Shown here piece after piece: positions 38,334 to 48,239 of a stretch of 64,000 nt of DNA; the first letter of the stretch is position 1; every line of letters begins with the position of its first letter. Made by a program: the position numbers and the translations under genes. Origin of the DNA: Rhodospirillaceae bacterium (lineage in GTDB: Bacteria; Pseudomonadota; Alphaproteobacteria; UBA6615); NCBI GenBank assembly GCA_018667335.1, contig JABIVD010000027.1, forward strand, positions 178,783 to 242,782, written 5' to 3'. Under the pieces are notes generated by a model, which made no database searches, was not told where the DNA came from, and was given only the letters and a program-made list of their open reading frames with translations.

Positions 38334-39212
38334 CTAGAACTTGGCGGTGAGGCGCACGGAAACCGGGATGTCGATGATATCGCCGTCATTATTCCCGTTG
38401 TGAAATTCACGGAAACCGGAGACTTCGGAATCGTCCTGCCTCAGCTGGCTCCGGTAGTTCACGCCTGTGGATACTCCCAGCGCTATTGCATCGCTCACGT
38501 CGTAGCGAAAACCCGCTTGCAGGCCGACCATGTAGGCGAGCGAAGGCTTGTAGAAACCCACATCATCGATCACCACGCCATTGCTCGAATGCCGGAAATT
38601 CAGATCTATCGCGCTGACTTTTCGTGCGCCGATTGAGGCCCCGACGAACGGGTGAAAGCCGGAATCAAGGTCAAGAAATCGCCGAAAACCTGCGTTCGCT
38701 GCAAACTCCTGATAATCCTCGAACTCGCCGAACAGCGTCGAGCCAACGGCGACTGGAACACCGCCGAGCGTCCCCGTGAAGGTAAACAGCAGGGCGTCAA
38801 AGGACTTGCCCGCTGCCCGCATGTAGGACACGCCGCCAAAGAGTTCGGAGAGATCACTCACCCCGTAGTTGAGCTGAACACCGATTTCCTGCGGGGTTTC
38901 GAAGACATCGGAAAAATCGCGCTCTCGTACCTCGAAACCCAGCGCAGTCGAAAACGGCACCCCGCCGACATTCGCGGACTGAGTGAGAACTTCGGAGAAT
39001 TCCCGCAAAACTGTTCCGCCAACCGCAAATGTTGTCCCCGCATAGGGCTCAACCGTCAGCCGGTCCCGCATCGGCAAACTGACAGACCCTTCTTCCGCGT
39101 CGGCCAGACTTGGTGCGATCAGCAGCAGTGAACTGAGGAACAGAAAGACACTCGCCGGTTTTCTCAGCCGGTTACTGCACGCTGTCACGGCGACTGACAT
39201 CTTCAATTGCAT
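38334..39212 (-). CDS. Putative outer-membrane beta-barrel protein
   Basis: 292 residues with an N-terminal signal sequence (SVFLFLSSLLLIAPSLADA, cleavage near 40) and alternating amphipathic strands with a terminal phenylalanine (VSVRLTAKF), the outer-membrane barrel signature. Strand-like segments include PYAGTTFAVGG, FHPFVGASIGARK and AIALGVSTGVNYRSQ. The start overlaps the 3' end of xdhB by 41 bp; a second ATG at 39200 is also possible. It could be a purine-related porin, judging only from position. Confidence 0.75.
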   Translation of the reverse strand: MQLKMSVAVTACSNRLRKPASVFLFLSSLLLIAPSLADAEEGSVSLPMRDRLTVEPYAGTTFAVGGTVLREFSEVLTQSANVGGVPFSTALGFEVRERDFSDVFETPQEIGVQLNYGVSDLSELFGGVSYMRAAGKSFDALLFTFTGTLGGVPVAVGSTLFGEFEDYQEFAANAGFRRFLDLDSGFHPFVGASIGARKVSAIDLNFRHSSNGVVIDDVGFYKPSLAYMVGLQAGFRYDVSDAIALGVSTGVNYRSQLRQDDSEVSGFREFHNGNNDGDIIDIPVSVRLTAKF

Positions 39213-41493
39213 TCAGAATAACTTCGGGCGTCGCCGGTGCATCCAGTTTCACGAAATGACGGTGGTCGGCCGTTCGCGAGACCGCATCGCGGATCGCCAG
39301 CCAGACCGAGATCGCCAGCATGAGCGGGGGTTCTCCGACGGCCTTGGACCGGAACACCGTGGGGAAACGGTTCGGCGCGTCTTCGAGAATATGCACGTTG
39401 AAGACCGGCGGCACGTCGCGGCTGCCGGGGATCTTGTAGGTGGACGGACCATGGGTGAGCAATTGTCCGCGGTCGTTCCAGACCAGCTCCTCGGAGGTCA
39501 GCCACCCCTGCCCCTGCACGAAGGCGCCCTCGATCTGACCAATGTCGATCGCGGGGTTCAGGGAGTTGCCACAATCCTGGAGCATATCGGCCCGCAACAC
39601 CCGGCTCTCACCGGTCAGCGTGTCGATCACCACCTCGGCGATCGCGGCACCATAGGTGAAATAATAGAACGGATTGCCGATGAGGGACTTCGCATCCCAA
39701 TGCAGACCCGGCGTTGAATAGAAGCCGGCCGCAGACAGCTGGACGCGACGATTGTAGGTCTGTTCCGCCAGTTCACTGAAGGACAGGCTTTCGTTCCCGG
39801 CATAGACCCGGTTCTGGCGAAACTCGACCTGATCCGCGTCGGTATCGAAAATCTCCGCCGCGACCCCGGTCATGCGATCCTTGATCGTGTTGGCGGCATT
39901 GAATGCCGCCATCCCGTTGAGGTCGGACCCGGACGACGCCGCCGTCGCGGACGTGTTGGGCACCTTGTCGGTGCGCGTCGCGGAGATCTTGATGTTGTCG
40001 AGATCGATCTGGAACACCGACGCGACGACCTGGGCGACCTTGGTGAACAGGCCCTGCCCCATCTCGGTGCCGCCATGGTTTAGATGCACGCTGCCATCGG
40101 CATAGACATGCACCAGCGCACCGGCCTGGTTCAGCTTGGGTGTGTTGAAGGAAATGCCGAATTTCACCGGCATCAGGGCGAGGCCCTTTTTGAGAGTCTC
40201 GTGGGACGCATTGAAATCGTCCACCGCCTTCGACATGCCGTCGAAATCGACCTCCGCCTGCAGCCGTTCGACCAGCGGCACGATGATGTTGTCCTTCACC
40301 GTCTGCTGATAGGGCGTCACGTTGCGCTCGTCGGTCCCGTAGTAGTTCACGGCCCGGACGTCATCGAGGGGCATGCCGAGTTCGCGCGCGATATGCTCCA
40401 GCATTGCCTCGATCACGATCATCCCCTGCGGCCCGCCAAACCCGCGAAACGCGGTGTTCGAGACGGTGTTGGTCTTGCAGGGATAGCCGGCCAGGCGGGC
40501 GTTGGGCAGGTGGTAGCAATTGTCGGCGTGACAGAGCGCGCGGGCCAAGACGCCCGGGCTCAGATCAGCCACATTGCCCGAGCGCATGCCCATCAGGATA
40601 TCGACGCCATCAATCCGCCCCGTATCGTCGAACCCGGCCTCGTAGCGGAACAGGAAGTCATGACGCTTGCCGGTGACGATCATGTCATCGTCGCGGCGCA
40701 GGCGCAGCTTGGCGGGGCGGCCTGTGATAACGGCCATGAGGGCGGCGATCGCGGCAATGATGGTCGGCTGGCTCTCCTTGCCGCCGAATCCGCCACCCAT
40801 GCGGCGCACCTCGACCGTCACGGCGTTGCTCGCGACACCCAGCGCATGAGCGACCCCGTGCTGAACCTCGCTGGGGTGCTGGGTCGAGCTGTAGACATCG
40901 AGATCACCATCGTCGCGCGGCACCGCCAGCGCGATATTGCTCTCGAGATAGAAGTGATCCTGGCCGCCACAGCGCAGTTCACCCTTGATCCGCCGAGACG
41001 CAGCCGCAATCGCCGTTGCCGGGTCGCCATAGGTGATGATCTGGGGCGGATAGGTGTATTGCTCGCGCTCCAGCGCGTCCTCGATCTCGAGGACCGGCGT
41101 CAGCTCTTCATATTCGACGACCACCTTTTTGGCAGCGGCATATGCCTGATCATATGTGTCGGCGGCCACGGCCACGATCGGCGCGCCTGCATAGTCCGCG
41201 AGCCCGTCGGCCAGGATCGGCTCGCCGTCGAAGATCGGCCCGACGTCGTTGTGTCCCGGAATGTCGGCGGCGGTCGCAATACCGCGAACCCCGTCCATCG
41301 CACGCGCGGCCGACACGTCGATCGACACGATCCGCGCATGGGCGTGTGGGCTGGTGACCAGCACAATCTCCTGGGTGCCCGGCAGCAGCGGCATGTCGTC
41401 GATGTAGCGCGCCACCCCCGTGACATGCCCGCGCGCACTGTCATGGCGGACGCTGCTGTGGACCGCACCCCGAATATCGCCGTCTGCGTTCAT
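39172..41493 (-). CDS. xdhB: Xanthine dehydrogenase, molybdopterin-binding subunit
   Basis: 773 residues, the bacterial XdhB length. Motifs: GQDHFYLESNIALAV, RRMGGGFGGKE, NTAFRGFGGPQGM for the Mo-cofactor pocket, GGTEMGQGLFTKV, and KAVGEPPLMLA near 715-725 with the catalytic glutamate. It oxidises hypoxanthine and xanthine to urate, cytosolic, with XdhA. Its ATG overlaps the XdhA stop (ATGA). No xdhC maturation gene follows; the next frame is an outer-membrane protein. Confidence 0.94.
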   Translation of the reverse strand: MNADGDIRGAVHSSVRHDSARGHVTGVARYIDDMPLLPGTQEIVLVTSPHAHARIVSIDVSAARAMDGVRGIATAADIPGHNDVGPIFDGEPILADGLADYAGAPIVAVAADTYDQAYAAAKKVVVEYEELTPVLEIEDALEREQYTYPPQIITYGDPATAIAAASRRIKGELRCGGQDHFYLESNIALAVPRDDGDLDVYSSTQHPSEVQHGVAHALGVASNAVTVEVRRMGGGFGGKESQPTIIAAIAALMAVITGRPAKLRLRRDDDMIVTGKRHDFLFRYEAGFDDTGRIDGVDILMGMRSGNVADLSPGVLARALCHADNCYHLPNARLAGYPCKTNTVSNTAFRGFGGPQGMIVIEAMLEHIARELGMPLDDVRAVNYYGTDERNVTPYQQTVKDNIIVPLVERLQAEVDFDGMSKAVDDFNASHETLKKGLALMPVKFGISFNTPKLNQAGALVHVYADGSVHLNHGGTEMGQGLFTKVAQVVASVFQIDLDNIKISATRTDKVPNTSATAASSGSDLNGMAAFNAANTIKDRMTGVAAEIFDTDADQVEFRQNRVYAGNESLSFSELAEQTYNRRVQLSAAGFYSTPGLHWDAKSLIGNPFYYFTYGAAIAEVVIDTLTGESRVLRADMLQDCGNSLNPAIDIGQIEGAFVQGQGWLTSEELVWNDRGQLLTHGPSTYKIPGSRDVPPVFNVHILEDAPNRFPTVFRSKAVGEPPLMLAISVWLAIRDAVSRTADHRHFVKLDAPATPEVILNAIEDVSRRDSVQ

Positions 41494-42929
41494 AGCGAAG
41501 TGACCTCAATGTCGTCAGCGCCTTCGAGATCACGATGCAGGCGCACGAACAGGTTTGATGCGACCCGCAGCCGATAGTCCGCGCTGGCCCGATGATCGTC
41601 GATCGGCTGGAAATCTTCGGAAACGGCAGCACCGGCGCGTATTGCGCTTTCCTCCGACCATGGCTGTCCGATCAGTGCGGCCTCGCACTGGGGCGCGCGC
41701 TTGGGCGTTGCCGCCATGCCACCGAACGCGATCCGCGCGTCGGCGACGATGCCGTCGGCGATGGTCAGGCGGAACGCACCGACCACGGCAGAAATATCCT
41801 GGTCGTAACGCTTGGAGACCTTGTAGCTGCGAAAGACCTGATCTGCGCCCAGCTTCGGGATGCTGAGCGAGGCGATGACTTCATCCGCCGCCAGATCGGT
41901 CTTGCGGTAATCGAGGAAGTAGGTCTCCAGCGGGATATCCCGGGAGCCGTTCGACCCGTGCAGGGTCAGCATCGTGTCGAGCGCGATCAGGCATGGCGGC
42001 GTGTCGCCGATGGGCGAAGCGTTGCCGATATTGCCGCCGAAGGTGCCGACATTGCGGATCTGGCGCGAGCCGATCCGGTGGACCAGCACGGCGAAGGACG
42101 GGAACAATTCCTCGATCCGCGCCATGGCCTCGGAATAGGTCACGGCCGCACCGAGCGTGATCTTCGCATCGTCTTCGTCGATGCGTTTCAACTCGGCGAC
42201 ATTCTGCGTAAAAATCGTGACCGGAAAGGCCTCGCGATTCTTGCTGAAGCTGAGCCCCAGATCCGTACCACCGGACAGCAACGGCGCGTCGGGATGCGCG
42301 ACCCGCGCGCCAACCAGTCCGGCCAAATTTTTCGGTGCCAGGAACAATTGCCCCTGTGCCTCGTAGAGTTCTGCCGCCGCCGGTTCCGGGGACGCGGAGA
42401 GCGCGGGTGCCTCGGCCGGGCCCGAAGTTGCCGCGCGGGCCGCGTCGACAATCGATCGGTACCCCGTGCATCGGCAGAGATTCCCGGCCAGCGCGTCGTG
42501 AATGACCTCTTCCGTGACGGTCTCGCCGCTGTGGCGAAGGGCGTGCAGCGCCATCACGAAGCCCGGGGTGCAGAACCCGCACTGGGTGCCGTCTTCGGCA
42601 ACGATCGCGGCCTGCACCGCCTCCAGCTCGCCGCCCCTGTCAGACAGGCCCTCGACAGTCGCGACCCGTGTGCCGTCCAGTTGCCCCATGGTCAGAAGGC
42701 AGGAATTCACCGCCTCGACCTGATCGGAACCGTTGCGCACCATGACAATCGAGCAGGCCCCGCAATCGCCTTCCGCGCAGCCCTCCTTGGTGCCCGTCAG
42801 GACTTCGTCTTCGCGCAGATATTCGAGCACCGTCCGCGTCGGGGAGACCGATGCTTCCGTACGCGCTTCACCATTCAGTATAAAATTGATCGCCAAGGCC
42901 GACCCCAAATTCGCCGAGGTTCCGTCCAT
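41490..42929 (-). CDS. xdhA: Xanthine dehydrogenase, FeS/FAD small subunit
   Basis: 479 residues combining both electron-transfer modules. Two [2Fe-2S] clusters: Cys51, 56, 59 and 77 (CAEGDCGAC), and Cys117, 120, 152 and 154 (CGFC, CRC). The FAD domain has LLSGGTDLGLSFSKN and GTFGGNIGNASPIGDTPP, then the CO_deh_flav_C domain. The XdhA/XdhB split matches Rhodobacter-type enzymes. It starts an operon with xdhB, divergent from the guanine deaminase gene, so purine catabolism is grouped here. Confidence 0.94.
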   Translation of the reverse strand: MDGTSANLGSALAINFILNGEARTEASVSPTRTVLEYLREDEVLTGTKEGCAEGDCGACSIVMVRNGSDQVEAVNSCLLTMGQLDGTRVATVEGLSDRGGELEAVQAAIVAEDGTQCGFCTPGFVMALHALRHSGETVTEEVIHDALAGNLCRCTGYRSIVDAARAATSGPAEAPALSASPEPAAAELYEAQGQLFLAPKNLAGLVGARVAHPDAPLLSGGTDLGLSFSKNREAFPVTIFTQNVAELKRIDEDDAKITLGAAVTYSEAMARIEELFPSFAVLVHRIGSRQIRNVGTFGGNIGNASPIGDTPPCLIALDTMLTLHGSNGSRDIPLETYFLDYRKTDLAADEVIASLSIPKLGADQVFRSYKVSKRYDQDISAVVGAFRLTIADGIVADARIAFGGMAATPKRAPQCEAALIGQPWSEESAIRAGAAVSEDFQPIDDHRASADYRLRVASNLFVRLHRDLEGADDIEVTSL

Positions 42930-43103
42930 GACCAGCGGTCACGCATGGAACAAACAACCTAGGATATCGCGCGCGCAACGGGTTGGCGAGCCCGTCGCGC
43001 GACGCTGACCCGACCCACCCGCACGTGATAAGATAGGCGTCGTCGAAACATTGATCCCCGCGCGCGGAAAATCACGCGTGGCGCACCTGGAGACCGAGCG
43101 AAT

Positions 43104-43574
43104 ATGACCCACGAAACCTTCATGCGGGCCGCGATCGCCCTGTCACAAAAGAATGTCGACGACGGCACCGGCGGGCCTTTCGGTGCCGTGGTCGTACGCG
43201 ATGGGGAGATCATCGGCGAAGGCACCAACCTGGTGACCAGTGCGAATGACCCGACCGCGCACGCCGAAGTCGTGGCCATCCGGCAGGCTTGCGAGCGGCT
43301 GGGGACATACAACCTTGAGGGTTGCGTTGTTTATACGAGCTGCGAGCCCTGCCCCATGTGCCTGAGCGCGATCTACTGGGCACGCCTCGACCGAATCTTC
43401 TACGGCAACACCAAGGTCGATGCGGCGAAGATCGATTTCGACGACGATTTTCTGTATCGCGAAATCCCCAAGCCCATTAGCGAACGCACGATCCCGACCG
43501 AGCAACTTCTGCACGATGAGTCGATCGCCGCGTTCGACGCCTGGGCGAAGTCCGAGATCAAAATCCCGTACTAG
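43104..43574 (+). CDS. guaD: Guanine deaminase (cytidine-deaminase fold)
   Basis: 156 residues, the size of Bacillus-type GuaD. Zinc site: HAE at 53-55 and EPCPMC with Cys83 and Cys86. NDPTAHAEVVAIRQAC and the C-terminal tail KSEIKIPY are typical of guanine deaminase rather than TadA. It converts guanine to xanthine, the substrate of the divergent xdhAB product. The 174-bp shared upstream region probably holds both promoters. Confidence 0.9.
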   Translation: MTHETFMRAAIALSQKNVDDGTGGPFGAVVVRDGEIIGEGTNLVTSANDPTAHAEVVAIRQACERLGTYNLEGCVVYTSCEPCPMCLSAIYWARLDRIFYGNTKVDAAKIDFDDDFLYREIPKPISERTIPTEQLLHDESIAAFDAWAKSEIKIPY

Positions 43575-43579
43575 ACGGT

Positions 43580-45214
43580 TCAGTCTTCGAGATTCACCGG
43601 CGGGTGGACACTTTTCCGGCCGGACTCGCGGATTTCATCCTCGTCCCAGAACCCGATCAGGATGCCCGGCGGCTCGCCACCCGCGGCCATGCGGTTCACC
43701 TGCTCGGGTGACCGTGTGATCCGGGTGTGATGCTGGCGCGCCCAGGCAAACAGGGCCTCGTGCAGTTCGGCGCGGATGGCCTCATGCTCGGGCTCGGCAC
43801 CGAGATCGACGAGTTCATCAGGATCGCTTTCCAGATCGAACAACAGCGGGCGGAAGCCCTCGGCGTGGATGTATTTCCATCGCCCGTCAAAGATCATCAC
43901 GAGCCGCGCGTCTGCCTGATCGAGATCGAGATCGAGACGCGACTTGCGGGTCGAATAGTCATATTCCGAGATCGCGTAGTTGCGCCATTCCGTCTGGCGC
44001 CCTTCCAGGATCGGCACCAGCGAGCGCCCCTCCAAAATGTGCGGCTTGGCCTCCCCGCCCATCAGTTCGAGGAAGGTCGGGGCGAGATCGATCCCCTCGA
44101 CCAGGGCGTCCGACGTGGTGCCACGAGTGGCGTCGGCCTCTTCGCGCGGATCGTAGATGATCAACGGAACCCGGGCCGAGGCGTCGTGGAACAGATCCTT
44201 CTCGCCGAGCCAGTGATCGCCGAGATAATCGCCATGGTCCGATGACATCACGATCATGGTGTCGTCCATCCGGCCGCTCTCCTCCAGATAGGCGAACAGG
44301 CGCCCCATCTGATCATCGAGTTGCTTGATCAGGCCCATATACGCCGGGATCACGCGCTCGCGCACTTCATCGCGCGCGAAGGCCTTGCAGACGCGGTGAT
44401 CCTGCCAGGCCTTGTAGACCGGGTGGTCCGTCATCCGTTCTGCATTGGAGCGCACCGCTGGAATGATGTCCTCGGGGCCGTACATGTCGTGATAGGGCGG
44501 CGGCACGATATAGGGCCAGTGCGGCTTGATGTAGGACAGATGGCAGAGCCAGGGCTTGTCGCCCGCCTGCTCCATGAACTCGATCCCGCGGGTCGTCATG
44601 TAGGGCGTCTCGGAATGTTCCTCCGGCACGCGCGCGGGCTTGTCCGAATTCTTGAGCAGCCAGCCCGACAGAAGCGACCCGTCCTCATCCTCGGCGGAGT
44701 TCGCCCATTCCTCCCACGGGTTTTCGCCGCCGAGCCCCTGCTCCTTGAGATACTCGTCGTAGCGCGGGTTGATGTCGTAGTAGCCGTCGGGATGCATGCC
44801 GTCATCGCGCTCGAAGGGCGTAAACCCGCATTCCGCGGTGTGCACACCGATGATCGATTCCGGATCGATGCCCAGGCGCTTCATCCCCTCCGCATCGGGG
44901 ATCATGTGGGTCTTGCCGACCAGCGCGCACTCCGCGCCGATTTCGCGCAGATGGTCGCCCAGCGTCGGTTCGCCCACGCGCAGGGGAAAGCCGTTCCAGG
45001 TCGCACCATGGCTGCGGACATAACGCCCGGTGTAGAAACTCATCCGCGACGGGCCGCAGATCGGCGATTGCACATAGGCCTTGTTGAACCGCACCCCGCG
45101 CGACGCGAGGCGATCGATGTGCGGCGTCTCCAGATGCGGATGGCCGTAGCAGGACAGGTAATCCCAGCGCAGCTGGTCCGCCATGATCCAAAGAACATTC
45201 TTCATTTTGCCCAT
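43580..45214 (-). CDS. Sulfatase family hydrolase
   Basis: 544 residues of the type I sulfatase/alkaline phosphatase superfamily. N-terminal metal site LWIMADQLRWDYLSCYG, formylglycine signature CGPSR with Cys53, KTHMIPDAEG, and the second metal site VIVMSSDHGDYLGDH (here IVMSSDHGD near 315). No signal peptide is seen, so it appears cytosolic, like choline-sulfatases and phosphonate monoesterases. It lies 26 bp after the TRAP permease gene in the same operon, so it likely acts on an imported sulfate or phosphonate ester. Confidence 0.92.
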   Translation of the reverse strand: MGKMKNVLWIMADQLRWDYLSCYGHPHLETPHIDRLASRGVRFNKAYVQSPICGPSRMSFYTGRYVRSHGATWNGFPLRVGEPTLGDHLREIGAECALVGKTHMIPDAEGMKRLGIDPESIIGVHTAECGFTPFERDDGMHPDGYYDINPRYDEYLKEQGLGGENPWEEWANSAEDEDGSLLSGWLLKNSDKPARVPEEHSETPYMTTRGIEFMEQAGDKPWLCHLSYIKPHWPYIVPPPYHDMYGPEDIIPAVRSNAERMTDHPVYKAWQDHRVCKAFARDEVRERVIPAYMGLIKQLDDQMGRLFAYLEESGRMDDTMIVMSSDHGDYLGDHWLGEKDLFHDASARVPLIIYDPREEADATRGTTSDALVEGIDLAPTFLELMGGEAKPHILEGRSLVPILEGRQTEWRNYAISEYDYSTRKSRLDLDLDQADARLVMIFDGRWKYIHAEGFRPLLFDLESDPDELVDLGAEPEHEAIRAELHEALFAWARQHHTRITRSPEQVNRMAAGGEPPGILIGFWDEDEIRESGRKSVHPPVNLED

Positions 45215-45240
45215 AACAATCTCCTACGGACGGGCGTCCG

Positions 45241-46536
45241 TTACTCCATGAGTTTCGGCAGGAAGGTGGCAATTTCGGGGAGCCAGAACACCAGTCCCAA
45301 TGCAATGAGATCCGCGACGATAAACGCCACAACTCCCTTGAAAATATGGCCAAGCTTGATGTCCGGCATGACCGAGCGAACGACGAAGACATTCATCCCG
45401 ATCGGCGGCGTGATCAGCCCCAGCTCGGTCACCAGAACGACGAGGATTCCGAACCAGATCATGTCCACACCGGCCGCGAACAGCGACGGCAGGAAGACCG
45501 GCACGAGCAACAGCAGGATACCGATGGACTCGAAAACCATCCCCATCAGGATCGCGATGAACATGACGAAGATCACGATCTGGGTGCCCGTGAGTTCGAA
45601 ATCCTCGACAATATCGACGAGGTCATAAGGCAGGCCAGACAGGTTGATGAACTGGGCAAACACCAGTGCACCGAAGATGACAATAAAGAGCGTCGCCGTC
45701 GTCTTGGTCGCCTCGACCAGCGCGTCGCGCCACTCGGGCAGACTGCGCAGGTGGCCGCGCATGAAGGCGATCGCCGCCGCGCCCACCGCACCGATACCCG
45801 AGGCCTCGGTCGGGGTAAACACCTTGCCGTAGATGCCGCCGAGCACGAGCACGAACAGCGCCAGGACCGGCCAGACCGCGCGTTGCGCGCGACGCGCCTC
45901 GGCCGGATCGAGAGGCTCGCCCGCCGGGCCAGCCTCCGGATTCAGGCGCACCACGACGGACACCGCTCCCATGAAGAGCGCCACCAGCAGGATGCCCGGC
46001 AACACGCCGGCGATGAACAGCTTGCCGATGTCCTGTTCGGCGACGATGCCGAAGATGACCAGCGGCACCGACGGCGGGATCATGATGCCGAGTGTGCCGC
46101 CCGCGGCGATCGTCCCCGACGACAGGCTGTCATGATATTTGTATTTGCGCATCGGCCCCATGGCGACGCGGGTCATGGTCGCGGCGGTGGCGACCGAAGA
46201 GCCCGACACGGCGGAGAAACCGGCACACGCGACGACCGTCGAAAGCGCGAGCCCGCCGCGGAACCGCCCGAGGCCGGAATAGGCCGCGGTGTACAAATCC
46301 TTCGACAGATCCGCGCGGTAGATGAACACGCCCATCAGGATGAACAGCGGGATGACGCTGAGGTTGTACGACATCGCGTCGTCCATGATCTGCTGCCCGG
46401 TCATGGACAGGGCGGGCGACCAGCCGCGCTGCAGCGCGAAGCCGACGAGGCCAACGAACAACGTCGCGAACCCGACGCGGAATCCGAAGAAACACAGAAG
46501 CAGGAGTATGCCGAAGCCGATTAATGCGGTGGTCAC
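45241..46536 (-). CDS. dctM: TRAP transporter large permease (DctM)
   Basis: 431 residues with about 12 hydrophobic segments and the DctM landmark SAVSGSSVATAATMTRVAMG plus GTLGIMIPPSVPLVIFGI. It is the elevator-type membrane subunit that takes up organic anions using the sodium gradient. The GTG start overlaps the DctQ stop (GTGA), indicating coupled translation. The sulfatase gene follows. Confidence 0.95.
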   Translation of the reverse strand: MTTALIGFGILLLLCFFGFRVGFATLFVGLVGFALQRGWSPALSMTGQQIMDDAMSYNLSVIPLFILMGVFIYRADLSKDLYTAAYSGLGRFRGGLALSTVVACAGFSAVSGSSVATAATMTRVAMGPMRKYKYHDSLSSGTIAAGGTLGIMIPPSVPLVIFGIVAEQDIGKLFIAGVLPGILLVALFMGAVSVVVRLNPEAGPAGEPLDPAEARRAQRAVWPVLALFVLVLGGIYGKVFTPTEASGIGAVGAAAIAFMRGHLRSLPEWRDALVEATKTTATLFIVIFGALVFAQFINLSGLPYDLVDIVEDFELTGTQIVIFVMFIAILMGMVFESIGILLLLVPVFLPSLFAAGVDMIWFGILVVLVTELGLITPPIGMNVFVVRSVMPDIKLGHIFKGVVAFIVADLIALGLVFWLPEIATFLPKLME

Positions 46537-47042
46537 AGAGGGTCTCCGTGATCACCACGCCATTCGGGGTCGTCCTGGAGCATCAAACCCAGAATCTGGA
46601 CAATCAGGCTGACGACGGAAAGACCGGCCACCGTCCCCACGACGACGACCAGCGGCCATTCGAGGACCACCGTGAAACTGCCGATTTCATGGGCTTCGAT
46701 GGCGAAGACCGTCAACTGCCAGGCGATGATCGCCATCACCGCAACGGAGAATGACTGAACGAGAATCGGTTGCAGGCGCGGGAAACGTTTTTTCAGCCAC
46801 GGCTCGAACAGCTCGACCGTGATGTGGCTGTCATGGGCATTGATCAGGCTCAGACCGCCGAAGATCGTCATGGCGAGCAGGAACTGGATCATCTCCGCCG
46901 CACCGAAGATCGGGGCGGTGAAGACGTAGCGTCCGATAACGTCGACGAAGGTCAACGCCATCATGACGAACAGCAGGATTGCCGATATGGCCTCCAGAAC
47001 CGAGAGGATACGCGGCAGCACGGCGCGTGCGACGGACTGCAT
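46533..47042 (-). CDS. dctQ: TRAP transporter small permease (DctQ)
   Basis: 169 residues with four predicted membrane helices (for example AILLFVMMALTFVDVIGRYV and SFSVAVMAIIAWQLTVFA), the DctQ architecture. It forms the membrane complex with DctM. It lies 43 bp after the DctP gene and overlaps dctM. Confidence 0.92.
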   Translation of the reverse strand: MQSVARAVLPRILSVLEAISAILLFVMMALTFVDVIGRYVFTAPIFGAAEMIQFLLAMTIFGGLSLINAHDSHITVELFEPWLKKRFPRLQPILVQSFSVAVMAIIAWQLTVFAIEAHEIGSFTVVLEWPLVVVVGTVAGLSVVSLIVQILGLMLQDDPEWRGDHGDPL

Positions 47043-47084
47043 GACGTACCCTCCCCGATTCAGGAAGCCGGACGGGGCCTAGAC

Positions 47085-48128
47085 CTAGAGCTTCGAGAGC
47101 GCGCTAACGCGGTCGACATAGAAATCATAGGCCGCCTGGCCGTCGATGCCCTTGTCCGTGGCGCGCTTGATCCAGCCCGCCGTCAGGAACTTCGAAGCCT
47201 CGGTCAACGCCGCCTCGAATGCCGGGTCGGCGTCATAGACCTTGATGTCCCACTCGGACTTGAACTTCGCGAGTGCCGCCTTGTCGCCATTGACCCAGAA
47301 CTGGGCCGCCATGCGACCGAATTTCGGGCCGCTGACCGCTGTGATGGCCGCCTGGTCTTCCGGCGAAATCTCTGCCCACTTCTTCTCGTTGATGACGAAG
47401 GAGAAGCTGGTCGAGTAGATCCGGGTTTTGAACTGGGTCATCGACTTGGTGTATGGCCCCAGCTGGAATGCGGCGATCGACACCGGGCTGAGCCCGATAT
47501 GACCATCCACCACGCCGCGCGAAATCACCTCGTTGGCCTGAACGGCCGGGCCGGCAACAACACCGACTCCGATCTTCTTCATCAGGTTCGCGACCGTTCC
47601 AGGCAACGCCCAGATCTTGCGGGACTTGAGATCATCGATCGAATTGATCGGCGTGTCATTCTGGCTGTAGACCTCGGCCGGCGTGATCACCCACATCGAC
47701 AGGGCATGGACGCCCTTATATTCGTCCGCGAAGAACTTCTGATAGGTGTCCCACAGCGCCTCGGACATGGCCGGCGCATCGGCGCTCGCCACGAATGGGT
47801 TCATGGCCACCAGCGGTCCGGTCACCCGGTTCGCGACGAAACCGTTGAACTGAACAGCGGCATCGGCGATGCCCTTCTCGACCGAACCCCATTGCTCCGG
47901 CGGTGAAGCCAGTGACTTCGGCGGAATCTGGATCGACACGCGGCCGTCCGTCGCCTCCTCGACCCATTCGCCCCATGTCGGCAGGACCTGGGTGCACATG
48001 TAATGTTGCGGCGGCCAGAAACAGTTGGTCAGAATACGGGTTTTTGCCTGCGCGTGTGTCGGCAGCGAGATCGCTGCGGCCAGCACGGCGGATGCAAATG
48101 CCAAGCTTACGAAGAAACGCATAATCAT
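47085..48128 (-). CDS. dctP: TRAP transporter substrate-binding protein (DctP family)
   Basis: 347 residues with a signal peptide ending THAQA near residue 28. The periplasmic binding fold shows SLASPPEQWGSVEKGIADAAVQF, NDTPINSIDDLKSRKIWAL and the long hinge region typical of DctP (PF03480). It delivers ligand to DctQM. Ligand specificity is not readable, but linkage to a sulfatase suggests a sulfated, sulfonated or related organic anion. It is the first gene of the operon, divergent from lysR. Confidence 0.94.
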   Translation of the reverse strand: MIMRFFVSLAFASAVLAAAISLPTHAQAKTRILTNCFWPPQHYMCTQVLPTWGEWVEEATDGRVSIQIPPKSLASPPEQWGSVEKGIADAAVQFNGFVANRVTGPLVAMNPFVASADAPAMSEALWDTYQKFFADEYKGVHALSMWVITPAEVYSQNDTPINSIDDLKSRKIWALPGTVANLMKKIGVGVVAGPAVQANEVISRGVVDGHIGLSPVSIAAFQLGPYTKSMTQFKTRIYSTSFSFVINEKKWAEISPEDQAAITAVSGPKFGRMAAQFWVNGDKAALAKFKSEWDIKVYDADPAFEAALTEASKFLTAGWIKRATDKGIDGQAAYDFYVDRVSALSKL

Positions 48129-48198
48129 CTCCCATGTGTTTGCGTGGGGCCGGTTTGTTCGGCCTCTGTTGCCGACAGAGTATCCGAGTCAAAATAGA

Positions 48199-48225
48199 TT
48201 GATAAATCATAATAATTCATATCAA
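48199..48225. promoter_or_regulatory. Candidate LysR-type operator
   Basis: TTGATA (48199-48204) and TATCAA (48220-48225) form an inverted pair in the AT-rich gap between dctP and the lysR gene, the position expected for the autoregulatory and activation site. Symmetry of the centre is imperfect. Confidence 0.45.
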
Positions 48226-48239
48226 CATATCTTCTTGAT

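Noticed and set aside
36389..38410. 64-residue N-terminal extension of TypA
   Set aside because: It would read through a terminator hairpin and T8 tract and has no similarity to TypA; ATG 38218 gives the canonical start.
40084..42962. Long plus-strand frames opposite xdhA and xdhB
   Set aside because: Mirror frames of conserved molybdenum hydroxylase genes; no motif or ribosome binding site supports them.
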